Shown here in pieces: positions 25,912 to 35,068 of a stretch of 64,000 nt of DNA. Each line of letters begins with the position of its first letter. The first letter of the stretch is position 1. The notes beneath the pieces are model-generated. The model made no database searches and had not been told where the DNA came from. It saw only the letters and a list, made by a program, of their open reading frames with translations. The translations under genes and the position numbers were made by a program. Origin of the DNA: Nodularia sphaerocarpa UHCC 0038. GTDB lineage: Bacteria > Cyanobacteriota > Cyanobacteriia > Cyanobacteriales > Nostocaceae. The DNA is taken from NCBI RefSeq assembly GCF_022376295.1, contig NZ_CP060140.1:3042356-3106355 (forward strand), read 5' to 3'.

Positions 25912-27654
25912 ATGAAACCAACTTCTCAAACAGGTGCAGCATTTATCGCCGGCGGAAGTATCGCAGGTGCGGGTATATCTTCCACAGTGGGCGGAATCGG
26001 AATTGTCGGCGGCTTTGGCGGTGTAGGAATTGGGGTAACTCCCGTAGTTGCGGCTGGCGCTGTGGCTGGTGCGGCTGTTTATGGTGCATTCCAAGCCATC
26101 ACAGAGGGGGATACAGCCGCTTTTGGAGCAATGGGAATTGGTGCAGTTGGTGGTGCTGGGGTGGCTAGCGTCGTCGGTGGGATGGGATTTGTTGCACCAA
26201 AAATCGGTTTAGCATTTGGTATTGGTGCAGTTCCAATGGCGGGAATTGGTGCAGTGGTGGGACTCGCGGCTTATGGTATTGCTAAAATATTAGACGAATC
26301 TCAAGTTAAGGAAACTCCCTTTGAGGTTTTTGGACGAATGGAAGAAAAAGTCTTACAAATGGACTACTATTCCGCCGCACTCATTGAGTTAGATTTATTG
26401 TTATCTGGTAATGATCTGAATAGCAAATTTGCCGATTGGGAAATTGAGGATGAGTTAAAAGAACTGAAAGCGAAGGTAAAAAAGCAAGTTGATTCTCCTA
26501 AATCTCAACCTCCCAAAATTGAACCAAAAAAAATAGTACCTCAAACAAACCAAACGCCGGAAACTTGGAGATGTGTCCAAACTCTTAAAGGTCACTCAGC
26601 AGCAGTTAATGCTTTAGCTATTTCTCCTGATGGTAAAACTTTTATTAGTGGGAGTAATGATAGAACGGTTTGTTTGTGGGATTTAAACACTGGCAAATGT
26701 TTATATACTTTTTATGGACAAGCAGAAGCAGTGTTATCTGTGGCTATCAGTCCTAATGGTAAGCAAATTATTGGTGGTAGTGTAGACCGGAAAATCAGCA
26801 GTTGGCAATTAGATACAAAACAATATCATCGGACATTCTCTTATTTAAATTCTCCCTATAGTCATAATGGCTTTGTTAACTCACTTACCTATAGTGCTGA
26901 TGGCAGAATAATTGCTAGTGCTAGTACTGATAAAACCATTAGAATTTGGGGAGGTTATACAGGAAATCTCAAACGTACTTTGAATGGACATACTGATGCA
27001 GTTTATGCTGTGGCTATTAGTCCCGACTGTCAGATTATTGTTAGTAGCAGTAAAGATAAAACTATCAGAATTTGGGATTTGGAAACAGGGAGAGAACGCT
27101 GTATTTTAACTCAAAATGCAGCAGCAGAGACAATTATCATTAGTCCTGACGGTGAAACGCTTATTAGTGGAAGCAAAGACAGCACAATTAAGCTGTGGAA
27201 TCTCCAAACTGGTGAATTACGCTGTATTTTAACTGGACACACGACGGCGGTTGTCTCGCTGGCTATTCATCCTAATGGAAAAACTCTCGCCAGTAGCAGT
27301 AGCGACGGTGTAATTCAACTGTGGAATTTACAAACTGGTGAAATAATTCAAACTTTGACTGGGTTTAGTCCCGTTGCTTTTAGTCCAGATGGTAAAACTT
27401 TATTAAGTAGTGCTAAAACTGGTGCAATTAAAATTTGGCGACAAGTACAAAGTGATGAAAAACAACCTGATTTCTTGTCTGGGAAATGGTGGGAAGTTTT
27501 AGGTGTCGATGAAGACGCTGATACTGAAAATGTGAAGTCTGCTTTTCATGGATTAGCTAGATTATATCATCCTGATATTAACAGTTCTGCCAGTGCCAAA
27601 GTTTCAATGCAAGCAATTAATCTAGCATATCAGCAATTTCAGGAACAACTGTAA
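25912..27654 (+). CDS. glycine-rich membrane segment + WD40 propeller + C-terminal J-domain fusion
   Basis: A 580-residue multidomain protein. Residues 1-130 are Gly/Ala-rich and hydrophobic with repeated GG.GG patterns, resembling glycine-zipper membrane segments. Residues 130-215 are a charged linker. Residues 220-510 hold seven WD40 repeats (for example GHSAAVNALAISPDG, KDKTIRIWDLETG, KDSTIKLWNLQTG), enough for one complete beta-propeller. Residues 520-580 are a short DnaJ domain (WWEVLGVDEDADTENVKSAF) with the HPD motif at residues 553-555 (YHPDIN). J-domains recruit DnaK, so the propeller may select a client. Partner lipoprotein gene 6 bases upstream. Confidence 0.87.
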   Translation: MKPTSQTGAAFIAGGSIAGAGISSTVGGIGIVGGFGGVGIGVTPVVAAGAVAGAAVYGAFQAITEGDTAAFGAMGIGAVGGAGVASVVGGMGFVAPKIGLAFGIGAVPMAGIGAVVGLAAYGIAKILDESQVKETPFEVFGRMEEKVLQMDYYSAALIELDLLLSGNDLNSKFADWEIEDELKELKAKVKKQVDSPKSQPPKIEPKKIVPQTNQTPETWRCVQTLKGHSAAVNALAISPDGKTFISGSNDRTVCLWDLNTGKCLYTFYGQAEAVLSVAISPNGKQIIGGSVDRKISSWQLDTKQYHRTFSYLNSPYSHNGFVNSLTYSADGRIIASASTDKTIRIWGGYTGNLKRTLNGHTDAVYAVAISPDCQIIVSSSKDKTIRIWDLETGRERCILTQNAAAETIIISPDGETLISGSKDSTIKLWNLQTGELRCILTGHTTAVVSLAIHPNGKTLASSSSDGVIQLWNLQTGEIIQTLTGFSPVAFSPDGKTLLSSAKTGAIKIWRQVQSDEKQPDFLSGKWWEVLGVDEDADTENVKSAFHGLARLYHPDINSSASAKVSMQAINLAYQQFQEQL

Positions 27655-28557
27655 TCAAGTCAAGAACCTCACCCCCAACCCCTCTCCTTAGTAAGGAGAG
27701 GGGAGAGTTTGATCTTTTTCAGTGTTCTTTCCGCCTGGTGTGGTTCATTTATAGCGAAAAAATCGATAAATAACAAGTTGATTTGTCATTTACCTAGTGT
27801 GTTTGCGACCTTACTCAAATTGCTTCTAAATTGTGAGAAAATACTCAATTTTGCTTGATTAGATTCACAATTTTTTAATTCTAATTATTAAGGTTTTGTG
27901 ATTGGCTCAATAATTACTTTATATTGGTGTAGTAATTTTCTGGTGTCTTGCGAAAAACCTGCATCTGCTTTAAGTTCGGTGTAGTATATATTTAGAGGCT
28001 ATAGTCCCAAACATTCACCTGATTATTGGTAATTTGGGTAAAATATGCACCTCCTAAGAAGTATTGACATCTAAAATTGTTTAGTTTTTATATTGCATAT
28101 TCTGAAAAAACATTATAAATTATGAAATTGTAGGGGAATAATCTAATTTACCGCCTCAAAACTAAATTCTGATTAAGTAAATTTACTAGACATAGTTACA
28201 ACTGCACACAGGTTGAGTAGTACCGGAGATATATTTTCGTTTGGTCAAGTCAGGTTACGGATGTACAGACAGGACACAGAATAATCTGGGAATATATATG
28301 GTGTGGCTATTTTCAGTCATCATGACTTTGCTTGAGTTCAAAAATACTGAGCTACGATTCACCTAAAAGATATTTACAAACCAACTAATTGTAGATTAAG
28401 TTGCGGAGAAATCAGTAGCTTAAGTTATTGTTTATAAGTTATTTTTTCAAAGCAATTTGCTATTCAAAACATAGTTTTTGTTATGCTAAAAATAGCATAA
28501 ATAATCAATGAAGGCGCATCTACTAAAAAATCACCCCCTCAATGGAGTTACCTAGCG
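27655..28557. other. 900-base AT-rich upstream region of the first invertase gene
   Basis: No supported coding frame on either strand; only very short ORFs, such as 22 codons near 28299, are present. It starts with the palindrome at 27679-27703, which can end the WD40-J transcript. The rest should contain the invertase promoter and possibly a long leader. I could not identify a defined operator. Confidence 0.5.
27679..27703 (+). repeat. dispersed palindrome, 12-bp stem
   Basis: CCCCTCTCCTTA at 27679-27690 pairs with TAAGGAGAGGGG at 27692-27703. The same element, with the adjoining GAACCTCACCCCCAA block, occurs inverted at about 59515-59555. It probably acts as a bidirectional terminator or is a repeat remnant. 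Confidence 0.85.
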
Positions 28558-30024
28558 ATGCCAATAAATGAAGTCCTAACAGATGAAAATATAGAAGAAC
28601 AAGCATGGCGAGCGCTGGAGAAGTCAATTCTCTATTATCAAGGTCGCCCCATTGGGACTGTAGCCGCCTATGATGCATCTGTTGAAGCACTTAATTATGA
28701 CCAGTGCTTTGTCCGGGATTTTGTTTCTTCAGCGTTAATTTTTCTGATCAAAGGTAGAACAGATATTGTTCGGAATTTCCTGGAAGAAACTTTGAAGTTA
28801 CAGCCTAAAGAAAGAGAGTTAGATGCTTATAAGCCTGGGCGCGGGTTAATTCCAGCTAGCTTTAAAGTTGTAGTAGAAAATGGAGAGGAACATTTAGAAG
28901 CAGATTTTGGGGAACACGCGATCGCCAGAGTCACTCCAGTAGATTCTTGTCTATGGTGGATTATTTTGCTGCGTGCTTATGTAGTCGCCACCAAGGATTA
29001 TTCCATCGCCTATCAACCTGATTTCCAAAACGGTATCCGGTTAATTATCGAAATCTGCTTGGCTAATCGCTTTGATATGTACCCGACGCTGTTGGTTCCC
29101 GATGGTGCTTGTATGATTGACCGTCGGATGGGTATTTATGGTCATCCTCTAGAACTTCAGGTGTTATTTTATGCGGCTTTGCGTGGGGCGCGTGAAATGC
29201 TGGTTTGTAAAGGTAATCAAGATTGTAAAGGTAATCAGGATATAGTCGCTGCAATTGATAACCGCTTACCGCTTTTATGCGCTCACATTCGCCAGCATTA
29301 TTGGATAGATATTAATCGCCTCAATGCAATTTATCGCTTTAAGAGTGAAGAATATGGCAAAGGTGCAGTAAATCTATTTAATATCTATGTAGACTCTCTT
29401 CCCTATTACGAATTAGACAAATGGCTACCGAGAAAAGGTGGTTATTTAGCTGGTAATGTCGGTCCATCGCAGTTCGATACGCGTTTCTTTGCACTGGGTA
29501 ACTTCATGGCGATTATTTCCGATTTAGCCACTGAAGAGCAGTCACAAGCCATTATGACTCTGATTGAGGAACGATGGGACGATTTGGTGGGAGATATGCC
29601 GATGAAAATCTGTTTTCCAGCTTTAGAAAGTGAAGAATACAGAATTGTTACAGGATGTGACCCCAAAAATATCCCTTGGTCATATCATAATGCTGGAAGT
29701 TGGCCGGTATTAATGTGGATGTTCGCCGCCGCAGCTGTAAAAACTAACAGAACTGGTTTAGCCAGAAGGACTATTGAAATTGCCAAAGCAAGGTTGAGTG
29801 AAGATGAATGGCCAGAATATTATGATGGTAAGAAAGGGCGATTAATTGGCAAACAAGCCAGGAAATATCAAACTTGGACAATTGCTGGTTTCTTGTTGGC
29901 GAAAGAACTGATGGATAATCCCAATTTTTTACCGTTAGTGAGTTTTGATGAATTACCACCTGAAGCAGTTTCTCGCGCCTGTGAGTTTGAAATTGGCAGT
30001 GTTGAACCTTACTTACCTCGATAG
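28558..30024 (+). CDS. alkaline/neutral invertase (GH100), copy 1
   Basis: Hydrolyses sucrose to glucose and fructose in the cytoplasm; in heterocystous cyanobacteria such enzymes feed heterocysts and glycogen metabolism. The 488-residue product matches GH100: NYDQCFVRDFVSSALIFL, RNFLEETLKLQP, GLIPASFKV, RVTPVDSCLWWIILLRAY, DGACMIDRRMGIYGHPLE, GNVGPSQFDTRFFALGN, NIPWSYHNAGSWPVL and ARKYQTWTIAGFLLAKEL. A perfect 6-residue duplication (CKGNQD twice, 29206-29241) is absent from copy 2. ATG at 28558 with GGAG upstream. Followed by a terminator, so it is transcribed separately from copy 2. Confidence 0.94.
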   Translation: MPINEVLTDENIEEQAWRALEKSILYYQGRPIGTVAAYDASVEALNYDQCFVRDFVSSALIFLIKGRTDIVRNFLEETLKLQPKERELDAYKPGRGLIPASFKVVVENGEEHLEADFGEHAIARVTPVDSCLWWIILLRAYVVATKDYSIAYQPDFQNGIRLIIEICLANRFDMYPTLLVPDGACMIDRRMGIYGHPLELQVLFYAALRGAREMLVCKGNQDCKGNQDIVAAIDNRLPLLCAHIRQHYWIDINRLNAIYRFKSEEYGKGAVNLFNIYVDSLPYYELDKWLPRKGGYLAGNVGPSQFDTRFFALGNFMAIISDLATEEQSQAIMTLIEERWDDLVGDMPMKICFPALESEEYRIVTGCDPKNIPWSYHNAGSWPVLMWMFAAAAVKTNRTGLARRTIEIAKARLSEDEWPEYYDGKKGRLIGKQARKYQTWTIAGFLLAKELMDNPNFLPLVSFDELPPEAVSRACEFEIGSVEPYLPR

Positions 30025-30472
30025 TAGATATCATTAGGTTAATGCTCACTGGTATGGTGAAAGTAAGTGCAGTAATACTTCAGGTAAAGTGTGTAAACTG
30101 TCAAAAATAAACATTATTTTAAAGCCCCTTTGTAGTTCTATGGGGCTTTTGTTATTCTCTAAATTGCTCTGAGTGATCACTTTTAAAATAGAGCCTATGG
30201 GATAATGAGGTAAATGAAAAATTTGGATGCTCCTGAGAGTATGGATGGTGGAATACTGCTCTATATAGAAAAACTACAGCACATCTGTACATAAAGGCGG
30301 GCATCTTTGCCCTCACAACAACATTTATAATATTAATATTTGTACTTGATTTACTTGGAAAGTGCTGGAATTTGCCATATATCCATACCTAAATTCAAAA
30401 GGAATGAAAATGAAGAGTTGAACGTTGGTTTTTCTCTAGCTAAAATCCCCTCAAATTGGAGTGTTTTTCGGA
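30025..30472. other. intergenic region between the two invertase genes
   Basis: Contains the terminator at 30119-30152 and, further right, the presumed promoter and leader of the second invertase. The last 35 bases before each invertase ATG are similar in copies 1 and 2 (AAAATC, CCCTCAA and TGGAGT blocks). No gene is seen. Confidence 0.55.
30119..30152 (+). terminator. Rho-independent terminator after invertase copy 1
   Basis: An 8-bp stem (AAAGCCCC at 30121-30128 with GGGGCTTT at 30142-30149) with a 13-base loop is followed by T-rich sequence. Confidence 0.85.
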
Positions 30473-31888
30473 ATGGAAAGAGAGGAAGTAGTCATAGTTG
30501 ATGATTTAGAGAAACAGGCTTGGGAAATTTTACAAAATTCAATTCTTTACTACCAAGGTCGTCCGGTTGGTACAATTAATACTTATGATTCTGCGGAAAA
30601 AGCGTTAAATCACGACCATTGTTTTATTAGAGATTTTGTGCCTTCTGCATTACTATTTTTAATTAAAGGTAAATATGATATTGTCCGTAATTTTCTAGAA
30701 GAAACTTTAAAGTTACAGCCTAAAAAAGGTTTATTTGATGCTTATATACCTGGGCAAGGTTTGATACCAGCCAGCTTCAAAGTTGGATCAAAAGATGGGG
30801 AAGAATATTTAGAAGCGGATTTTGGTGAAGAGGCGATCGCCAGAGTTACACCTGTTGATTCTTGTCTGTGGTGGGTTATAATACTATATGCTTATGTCAA
30901 AGCTACAAAAGATATAAGTTTTGCCTTGCAGCCGGAATTTCAGCAAGGAATCTCCTTAATCATGGAACTTTGTTTGGCGACACGGTTTGATATGTATCCC
31001 ACGCTGTTAGTTCCAGATGGCGCTTGTATGATTTATCGGCGTATGGGTATCTATGGATATCCTTTGGAAATTCAAGCTTTATTTTATTCCGCATTGCGTT
31101 CGGCGCGGAAGTTGCTGATTTGTGCAGGTGATGAAGAAATTGTCATCGGGATTAATAACCGCTTACCTATATTAAGAGATCATATTCGTCATCACTATTG
31201 GATTGATATGAAGCGATTGAATGTAATTTATCGCTTTAAGGGTGAAGAATACGGAGAGTCAGCAGTCAATCAATTTAATATCTATCCTGATTCCATTCCC
31301 TATGCTAATTTAGCTATGTGGTTGCCTAAACACGGTGGTTATCTAGCAGGTAATGTTGGTCCTTCGCAACTAGATACACGTTTCTTTGCACTGGGAAATA
31401 TGATGGCGATTATTTCCTCTCTTACGAGTGAACAGCAATCCCAAGCTATTATGAATCTCATTGAAGAACAGTGGGATGATTTAGTGGGAGAAATGCCGAT
31501 GAAAATCTGTTTCCCGGCTGTTGAAAAAGAGGAATACAAAATTTTTACCGGATGTGACCCCAGAAATATTCCTTGGTCATATCATAATGGTGGTAGTTGG
31601 CCGGTTTTATTGTGGTCGTTAATTGCTGCGGCGCAAAAAACTGGTAGAACGGATATTGGGAAACGCGCCTTAGAAATTGCCGAAGCACGTATCAGTCAAG
31701 ATAATTGGCCGGAATATTACGATGGTACGGGGGGGCTGTTAATTGGTAAGCAAGCGAGAAGATATCAAACCTGGACAATTTCTGGTTTTCTATTGGCGAA
31801 AGAATTGATGCGAAATCCGGCGCATTTAGGATTAATTAGTTTTGCACAGTTTGATTTAGAGAATGCTTCCCAGTCTTGTGAGTTGTAA
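30473..31888 (+). CDS. alkaline/neutral invertase (GH100), copy 2
   Basis: A second GH100 invertase of 471 residues, a clear paralogue of the gene at 28558 and strongly similar over its whole length (NHDHCFIRDFVPSALLFL, RVTPVDSCLWWVIILYAY, DGACMIYRRMGIYGYPLE, NIPWSYHNGGSWPVLLW). The ATG at 30473 (MEREEVVIVDD) is preferred over a GTG at 30461. Copy 2 lacks the 6-residue CKGNQD duplication and differs at both ends. Many Nostoc strains keep their two invertase genes apart; here they are tandem, consistent with a local duplication or lineage-specific arrangement. Confidence 0.93.
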   Translation: MEREEVVIVDDLEKQAWEILQNSILYYQGRPVGTINTYDSAEKALNHDHCFIRDFVPSALLFLIKGKYDIVRNFLEETLKLQPKKGLFDAYIPGQGLIPASFKVGSKDGEEYLEADFGEEAIARVTPVDSCLWWVIILYAYVKATKDISFALQPEFQQGISLIMELCLATRFDMYPTLLVPDGACMIYRRMGIYGYPLEIQALFYSALRSARKLLICAGDEEIVIGINNRLPILRDHIRHHYWIDMKRLNVIYRFKGEEYGESAVNQFNIYPDSIPYANLAMWLPKHGGYLAGNVGPSQLDTRFFALGNMMAIISSLTSEQQSQAIMNLIEEQWDDLVGEMPMKICFPAVEKEEYKIFTGCDPRNIPWSYHNGGSWPVLLWSLIAAAQKTGRTDIGKRALEIAEARISQDNWPEYYDGTGGLLIGKQARRYQTWTISGFLLAKELMRNPAHLGLISFAQFDLENASQSCEL

Positions 31889-32080
31889 GATGAATGGAAT
31901 CGCACTAGCAATGATGTGAGATATAATGAGGCGATTATCGCATTGGTTAAAATATTAAAACTTAGCTAAATTAAACACATATAATTTTTCATGCAGTCAT
32001 AAATAGAAAAAATTTGGCTGATTTTCTCTCACCTCTGCGTTCTCTGCGTCCTCTGCGGTTCAAATCATCTACTATATTTC

Positions 32081-33430
32081 ATGACTAACCCCCGTCAAAT
32101 AGCCTTTAATGCCTTGCGAGATGTTCACAAAGGAGCTTATGCTGATGTGGCCTTAAATAGAGCGCTGCAAAAAGTTACCTTGCCCAATCACGATCGCCGT
32201 TTACTGACAGAATTAGTATATGGCAGTGTGAGAAGACAACGCACCCTTGATGCACTCATCGACCAACTCGCCACTAAAAAATCTCACCAACAACCCAAAG
32301 ACCTCCGCAGCATCCTACATCTGGGTTTATACCAACTGCGTTATCAAGAGCGTATCCCCGCTTCGGCGGCTGTGAACACCACTGTACAACTGGCTAAGGA
32401 AAATGGCTTTTCTGGTCTGACGGGTTTTGTCAATGGTCTATTGCGGCAATACATCCGGTTAGCGGAGAAATTACCAGAGCCTTTAAAGTTACCAGAAAAC
32501 CCAGTAGAACGTTTGGGAATTTTACACAGTTTTCCCGATTGGATTATTCAGGTTTGGTTAGACGAACTGGATTTGGTGGAGACAGAAAATCTTTGTGATT
32601 GGATGAACCAAACACCGACAATTGATTTACGAATTAATCCCCTGCGGACTTCTATTGAGGAAGTTGAGACGGCTTTAGAGTCGGCGGGAATTTTAACGAG
32701 GCGGGTTAATCATTGTCCCCAGGCTTTAAGATTAATTGGGAGTACAGGCGCAATCCAAAATCTACCCGGTTTTAATGAGGGTTGGTGGTCTGTACAAGAT
32801 GCTAGCGCTCAACTTGTGGGTTATTTACTTAATCCCCAAGCCGGTGAGGTGGTGATTGATGCTTGTGCAGCCCCTGGGGGTAAAACTACCCATATTGCTG
32901 AGTTAATGGGGGATGTGGGGGAAATTTGGGCTTGCGATCGCACTGCGTCCCGATTGCGTAAACTGAAAGAAAATGCTCAACGGCTGCATTTACAATCTAT
33001 TCAAATTTGTACAGGTGATAGCCGCAATTTACCGCAATTTTACAATAAAGGCGATCGCCTCTTACTCGATGCTCCATGCTCTGGCTTAGGAACCCTACAC
33101 CGTCACGCCGATGCACGTTGGCGACAAACACCAGAATCTGTCCAGGAACTCTCCATTTTGCAAACAGAACTAATATCACATACATCGCAGTTTGTCAAGC
33201 CCGGAGGTGTACTGGTTTATGCCACCTGTACCCTACATCCAGCCGAGAATGAAGGTGTGATTTCTACATTTTTAGTTAATCATCCCCAATGGCAAATTCA
33301 GCCTCCAGAGGTAGATTCGCCCAATTATGCCTATTCCACACCCCAAGGCTGGCTTAAAGTCTGGCCTCATCGACAGAACATGGACGGCTTTTTTATGGTG
33401 CGCTTAAGAAAAGCCAACGATTCCGAGTGA
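32081..33430 (+). CDS. rsmB: 16S rRNA (cytosine-967-C5)-methyltransferase
   Basis: RsmB (Sun/Fmu) methylates C967 of 16S rRNA. The 449-residue product has an N-terminal NusB-like domain (NPRQIAFNALRDVHKGAYAD; LVYGSVRRQRTLD; SAAVNTTVQLAKE) and a C-terminal SAM-dependent domain with WWSVQDASAQLV, VVIDACAAPGGKTTHIAEL (SAM site), LLLDAPCSGLGTLHRH (PC catalytic motif) and YATCTLHPAENE (TC nucleophile motif). ATG at 32081. The TerB-like gene follows closely. Confidence 0.95.
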   Translation: MTNPRQIAFNALRDVHKGAYADVALNRALQKVTLPNHDRRLLTELVYGSVRRQRTLDALIDQLATKKSHQQPKDLRSILHLGLYQLRYQERIPASAAVNTTVQLAKENGFSGLTGFVNGLLRQYIRLAEKLPEPLKLPENPVERLGILHSFPDWIIQVWLDELDLVETENLCDWMNQTPTIDLRINPLRTSIEEVETALESAGILTRRVNHCPQALRLIGSTGAIQNLPGFNEGWWSVQDASAQLVGYLLNPQAGEVVIDACAAPGGKTTHIAELMGDVGEIWACDRTASRLRKLKENAQRLHLQSIQICTGDSRNLPQFYNKGDRLLLDAPCSGLGTLHRHADARWRQTPESVQELSILQTELISHTSQFVKPGGVLVYATCTLHPAENEGVISTFLVNHPQWQIQPPEVDSPNYAYSTPQGWLKVWPHRQNMDGFFMVRLRKANDSE

Positions 33431-33488
33431 ATACTGTTTGGGATTGTACTATTTTGTTGAAGCCCCGAATCTACCGGAAGAGGCAGCA

Positions 33489-33911
33489 ATGGTTACTGAT
33501 TCCCATGTGAAAAACTTAGTTAAAATTTTGATAGGTGCGGCTTGGATTGATGGTAAAATCCAGCCTGAAGAACGGCAATATTTGCGGGAGATAGCTCAAG
33601 CAAAAGGTTTGGCTACAGACCCAGAGATTAAGCCTTGGCTATACGAATTGGTTCCTGTGCGACCACAAGAATGTTATGCTTGGGTCGAAGAATATTTAGG
33701 CGATCGCCCCAGCCTCGAAGACTGCGAAAATCTCATCGAGGCTATTAGTGGATTAATTTACAGTGATGGCGAAGTAGCTGTAGAAGAAGCACGACTGCTG
33801 ACAAAACTACAGAATTTAGCAAAGCTGAATGAATCTACTCAACCAGCTTATACAGGGTTGCTGAAGCAAATTCAAAAGCTTTATCGTCGCTGGGTTGATG
33901 TGCAGAACTAA
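33489..33911 (+). CDS. TerB-like tellurite-resistance domain protein
   Basis: A 140-residue helical protein of the TerB/DjlA-N-like family. It shows the paired pattern of this fold: ILIGAAWIDGKIQPEERQYL near residue 10 and ISGLIYSDGEVAVEEARLL near residue 90, each placing acidic residues as in a metal-binding helical module. The ATG at 33489 (MVTDSHVKN) with GGAAGAGG upstream is preferred over a TTG at 33438. It lies about 60 bases after rsmB on the same strand. Role unknown; link to tellurite is by family name only. Confidence 0.82.
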   Translation: MVTDSHVKNLVKILIGAAWIDGKIQPEERQYLREIAQAKGLATDPEIKPWLYELVPVRPQECYAWVEEYLGDRPSLEDCENLIEAISGLIYSDGEVAVEEARLLTKLQNLAKLNESTQPAYTGLLKQIQKLYRRWVDVQN

Positions 33912-33917
33912 AACCAG

Positions 33918-33952
33918 AGTTATCAGTTATCAGTTATCAGTTATCAGTTATC
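33918..33952. repeat. heptanucleotide tandem repeat, 5 units
   Basis: Five AGTTATC units. The same heptamer occurs four times at 59288-59315, and related AACTGTT/TTCACTG units appear near 34066 and 59361. Confidence 0.93.
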
Positions 33953-34095
33953 AGTCAAGAGACATAACTGGGTTTGAGTTCCCCACTATATCGGCGTTAA
34001 CTGACAATTGAAAACTCATAACCCAAAGCCGATTATTGGTAGGCGTTGATGGCGGTTATCCCTTGATAACTGTTAACTGTTAACTGTTCACTGAT

Positions 34096-34323
34096 TTAAG
34101 ACTTCGGTTCACCCACACCCGGAGTTTCTTCCTTTTCAACTTTAGGGACAAAATCAGGACGTTCTTTGCTTTCCCAGCCAGCAGGTCGTTTAGAATTATA
34201 CCAAGCGATAGAACCAATGGTGACAGCAGCAATAAAACCAACTACATACACCAAAGTAAAAGCTAAAGGAAAATGGGAACCTTTATCTACTGCTTCAGCA
34301 GCCGTTTGCATCAATAAATTCAT
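34096..34323 (-). CDS. small single-helix thylakoid protein, probably Psb35-like
   Basis: A 75-residue protein with one membrane helix (FPLAFTLVYVVGFIAAVTIG, about residues 18-37), a short N-terminus, and a soluble tail with the conserved-looking WYNSKRPAGWESKERPDFVP followed by an acidic/Pro end. The size and the WYNSKRPxGWE pattern fit the cyanobacterial Psb35 (Ssl2148-type) photosystem II assembly factor, but I recall this family only roughly, so the name is tentative. It stands alone on the minus strand between plus-strand genes. ATG at 34323. Confidence 0.65.
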   Translation of the reverse strand: MNLLMQTAAEAVDKGSHFPLAFTLVYVVGFIAAVTIGSIAWYNSKRPAGWESKERPDFVPKVEKEETPGVGEPKS

Positions 34324-34487
34324 GAGTATATTATCCTAGTGTGATCAACATTACTTAAGACGCTATAGAAAGAGCGTATCACTTACATCCACCCCAAGTT
34401 GGAAAAACTTGATATGATCATCCTAAATAGCATTATTACTGTATTATTGCTTTTTTTAATCCAGATGAATAGTCAATCACCGTCAAG

Positions 34488-34901
34488 ATGGCTCACTACC
34501 AAAAACTCCTAAAAATTTCGACTACAGGCAAAAATTTTCAGAATATCACTGCAAAAATTGCCGCCATAGTTGCAGAGTCTGGAGTAGAAACTGGACTTTG
34601 TACCTTGTTTTTACGCCACACCTCCGCCAGTTTAGTCATACAAGAAAATGCCGACCCCGATGTACTAGTAGATTTAGCCAACTTTATGGCAAAATTAGTG
34701 CCAGAATCAGGCAAATATATCCACGATGCCGAAGGTGCAGACGATATGCCAGCACATATACGCACAGCACTTACCCATACCTCAGAACATATTCCCATAA
34801 ATCGCGGTCATTTAGTGCTAGGAACTTGGCAAGGCATTTATATTTGGGAACATCGTCAGCGTAGTCATACCAGAGAATTAGTTATCCACATTTCTGATTA
34901 G
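34488..34901 (+). CDS. YjbQ/UPF0047 family protein
   Basis: A 137-residue member of the YjbQ family (secondary thiamine-phosphate synthase enzyme in annotation). Family signatures: GLCTLFLRHTSASLVIQENA, DDMPAHIRTALTHTSEHIPI, and GTWQGIYIWEHRQRSHTREL. Members form a trimer with a conserved histidine-rich pocket, and E. coli YjbQ has weak thiamine-phosphate synthase activity; the physiological role is unclear. ATG at 34488. Confidence 0.93.
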   Translation: MAHYQKLLKISTTGKNFQNITAKIAAIVAESGVETGLCTLFLRHTSASLVIQENADPDVLVDLANFMAKLVPESGKYIHDAEGADDMPAHIRTALTHTSEHIPINRGHLVLGTWQGIYIWEHRQRSHTRELVIHISD

Positions 34902-34975
34902 TCCGTGGCGAGTAGTCCGTAGTCCGTAGGGAGTGGGAAGTAGTCCGTAGTCCGTAGTCCGTAGGGGAGAAGAAA
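34902..34975. repeat. degenerate AGTCCGT heptamer cluster
   Basis: Units of AGTCCGT occur singly and in runs of two and three (roughly 34902-34965), interrupted by GGGAGTGGGAAGT. It belongs to the same class of Nostoc tandem repeats but to a different heptamer family from the adjacent array. Confidence 0.8.
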
Positions 34976-34980
34976 CTTTC

Positions 34981-35068
34981 CAATGACTAATGACCAATGA
35001 CCAATGACTAATGACCAATGACCAATGACCAATGACCAATGACCAATGACCAATGACTAATGACTAAT
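34981..35068. repeat. heptanucleotide tandem repeat, 12 units
   Basis: Twelve (C/T)AATGAC heptamers run without interruption from 34981 to 35064, with a partial 13th unit. The last full unit (35058-35064) supplies the ATG start codon of the gene at 35060, so the array forms the whole proximal leader of that gene. Confidence 0.96.

Noticed and set aside
28299..28367. 22-codon ORF in the gap before the first invertase
   Set aside because: Too short and without a ribosome site or family similarity; left as part of the intergenic region.
34981..35068. Possible CRISPR array
   Set aside because: The repeat unit is 7 bases with no spacers, so it is an STRR tandem array. The same applies to 6201-6270, 8916-8964 and 13674-13715.
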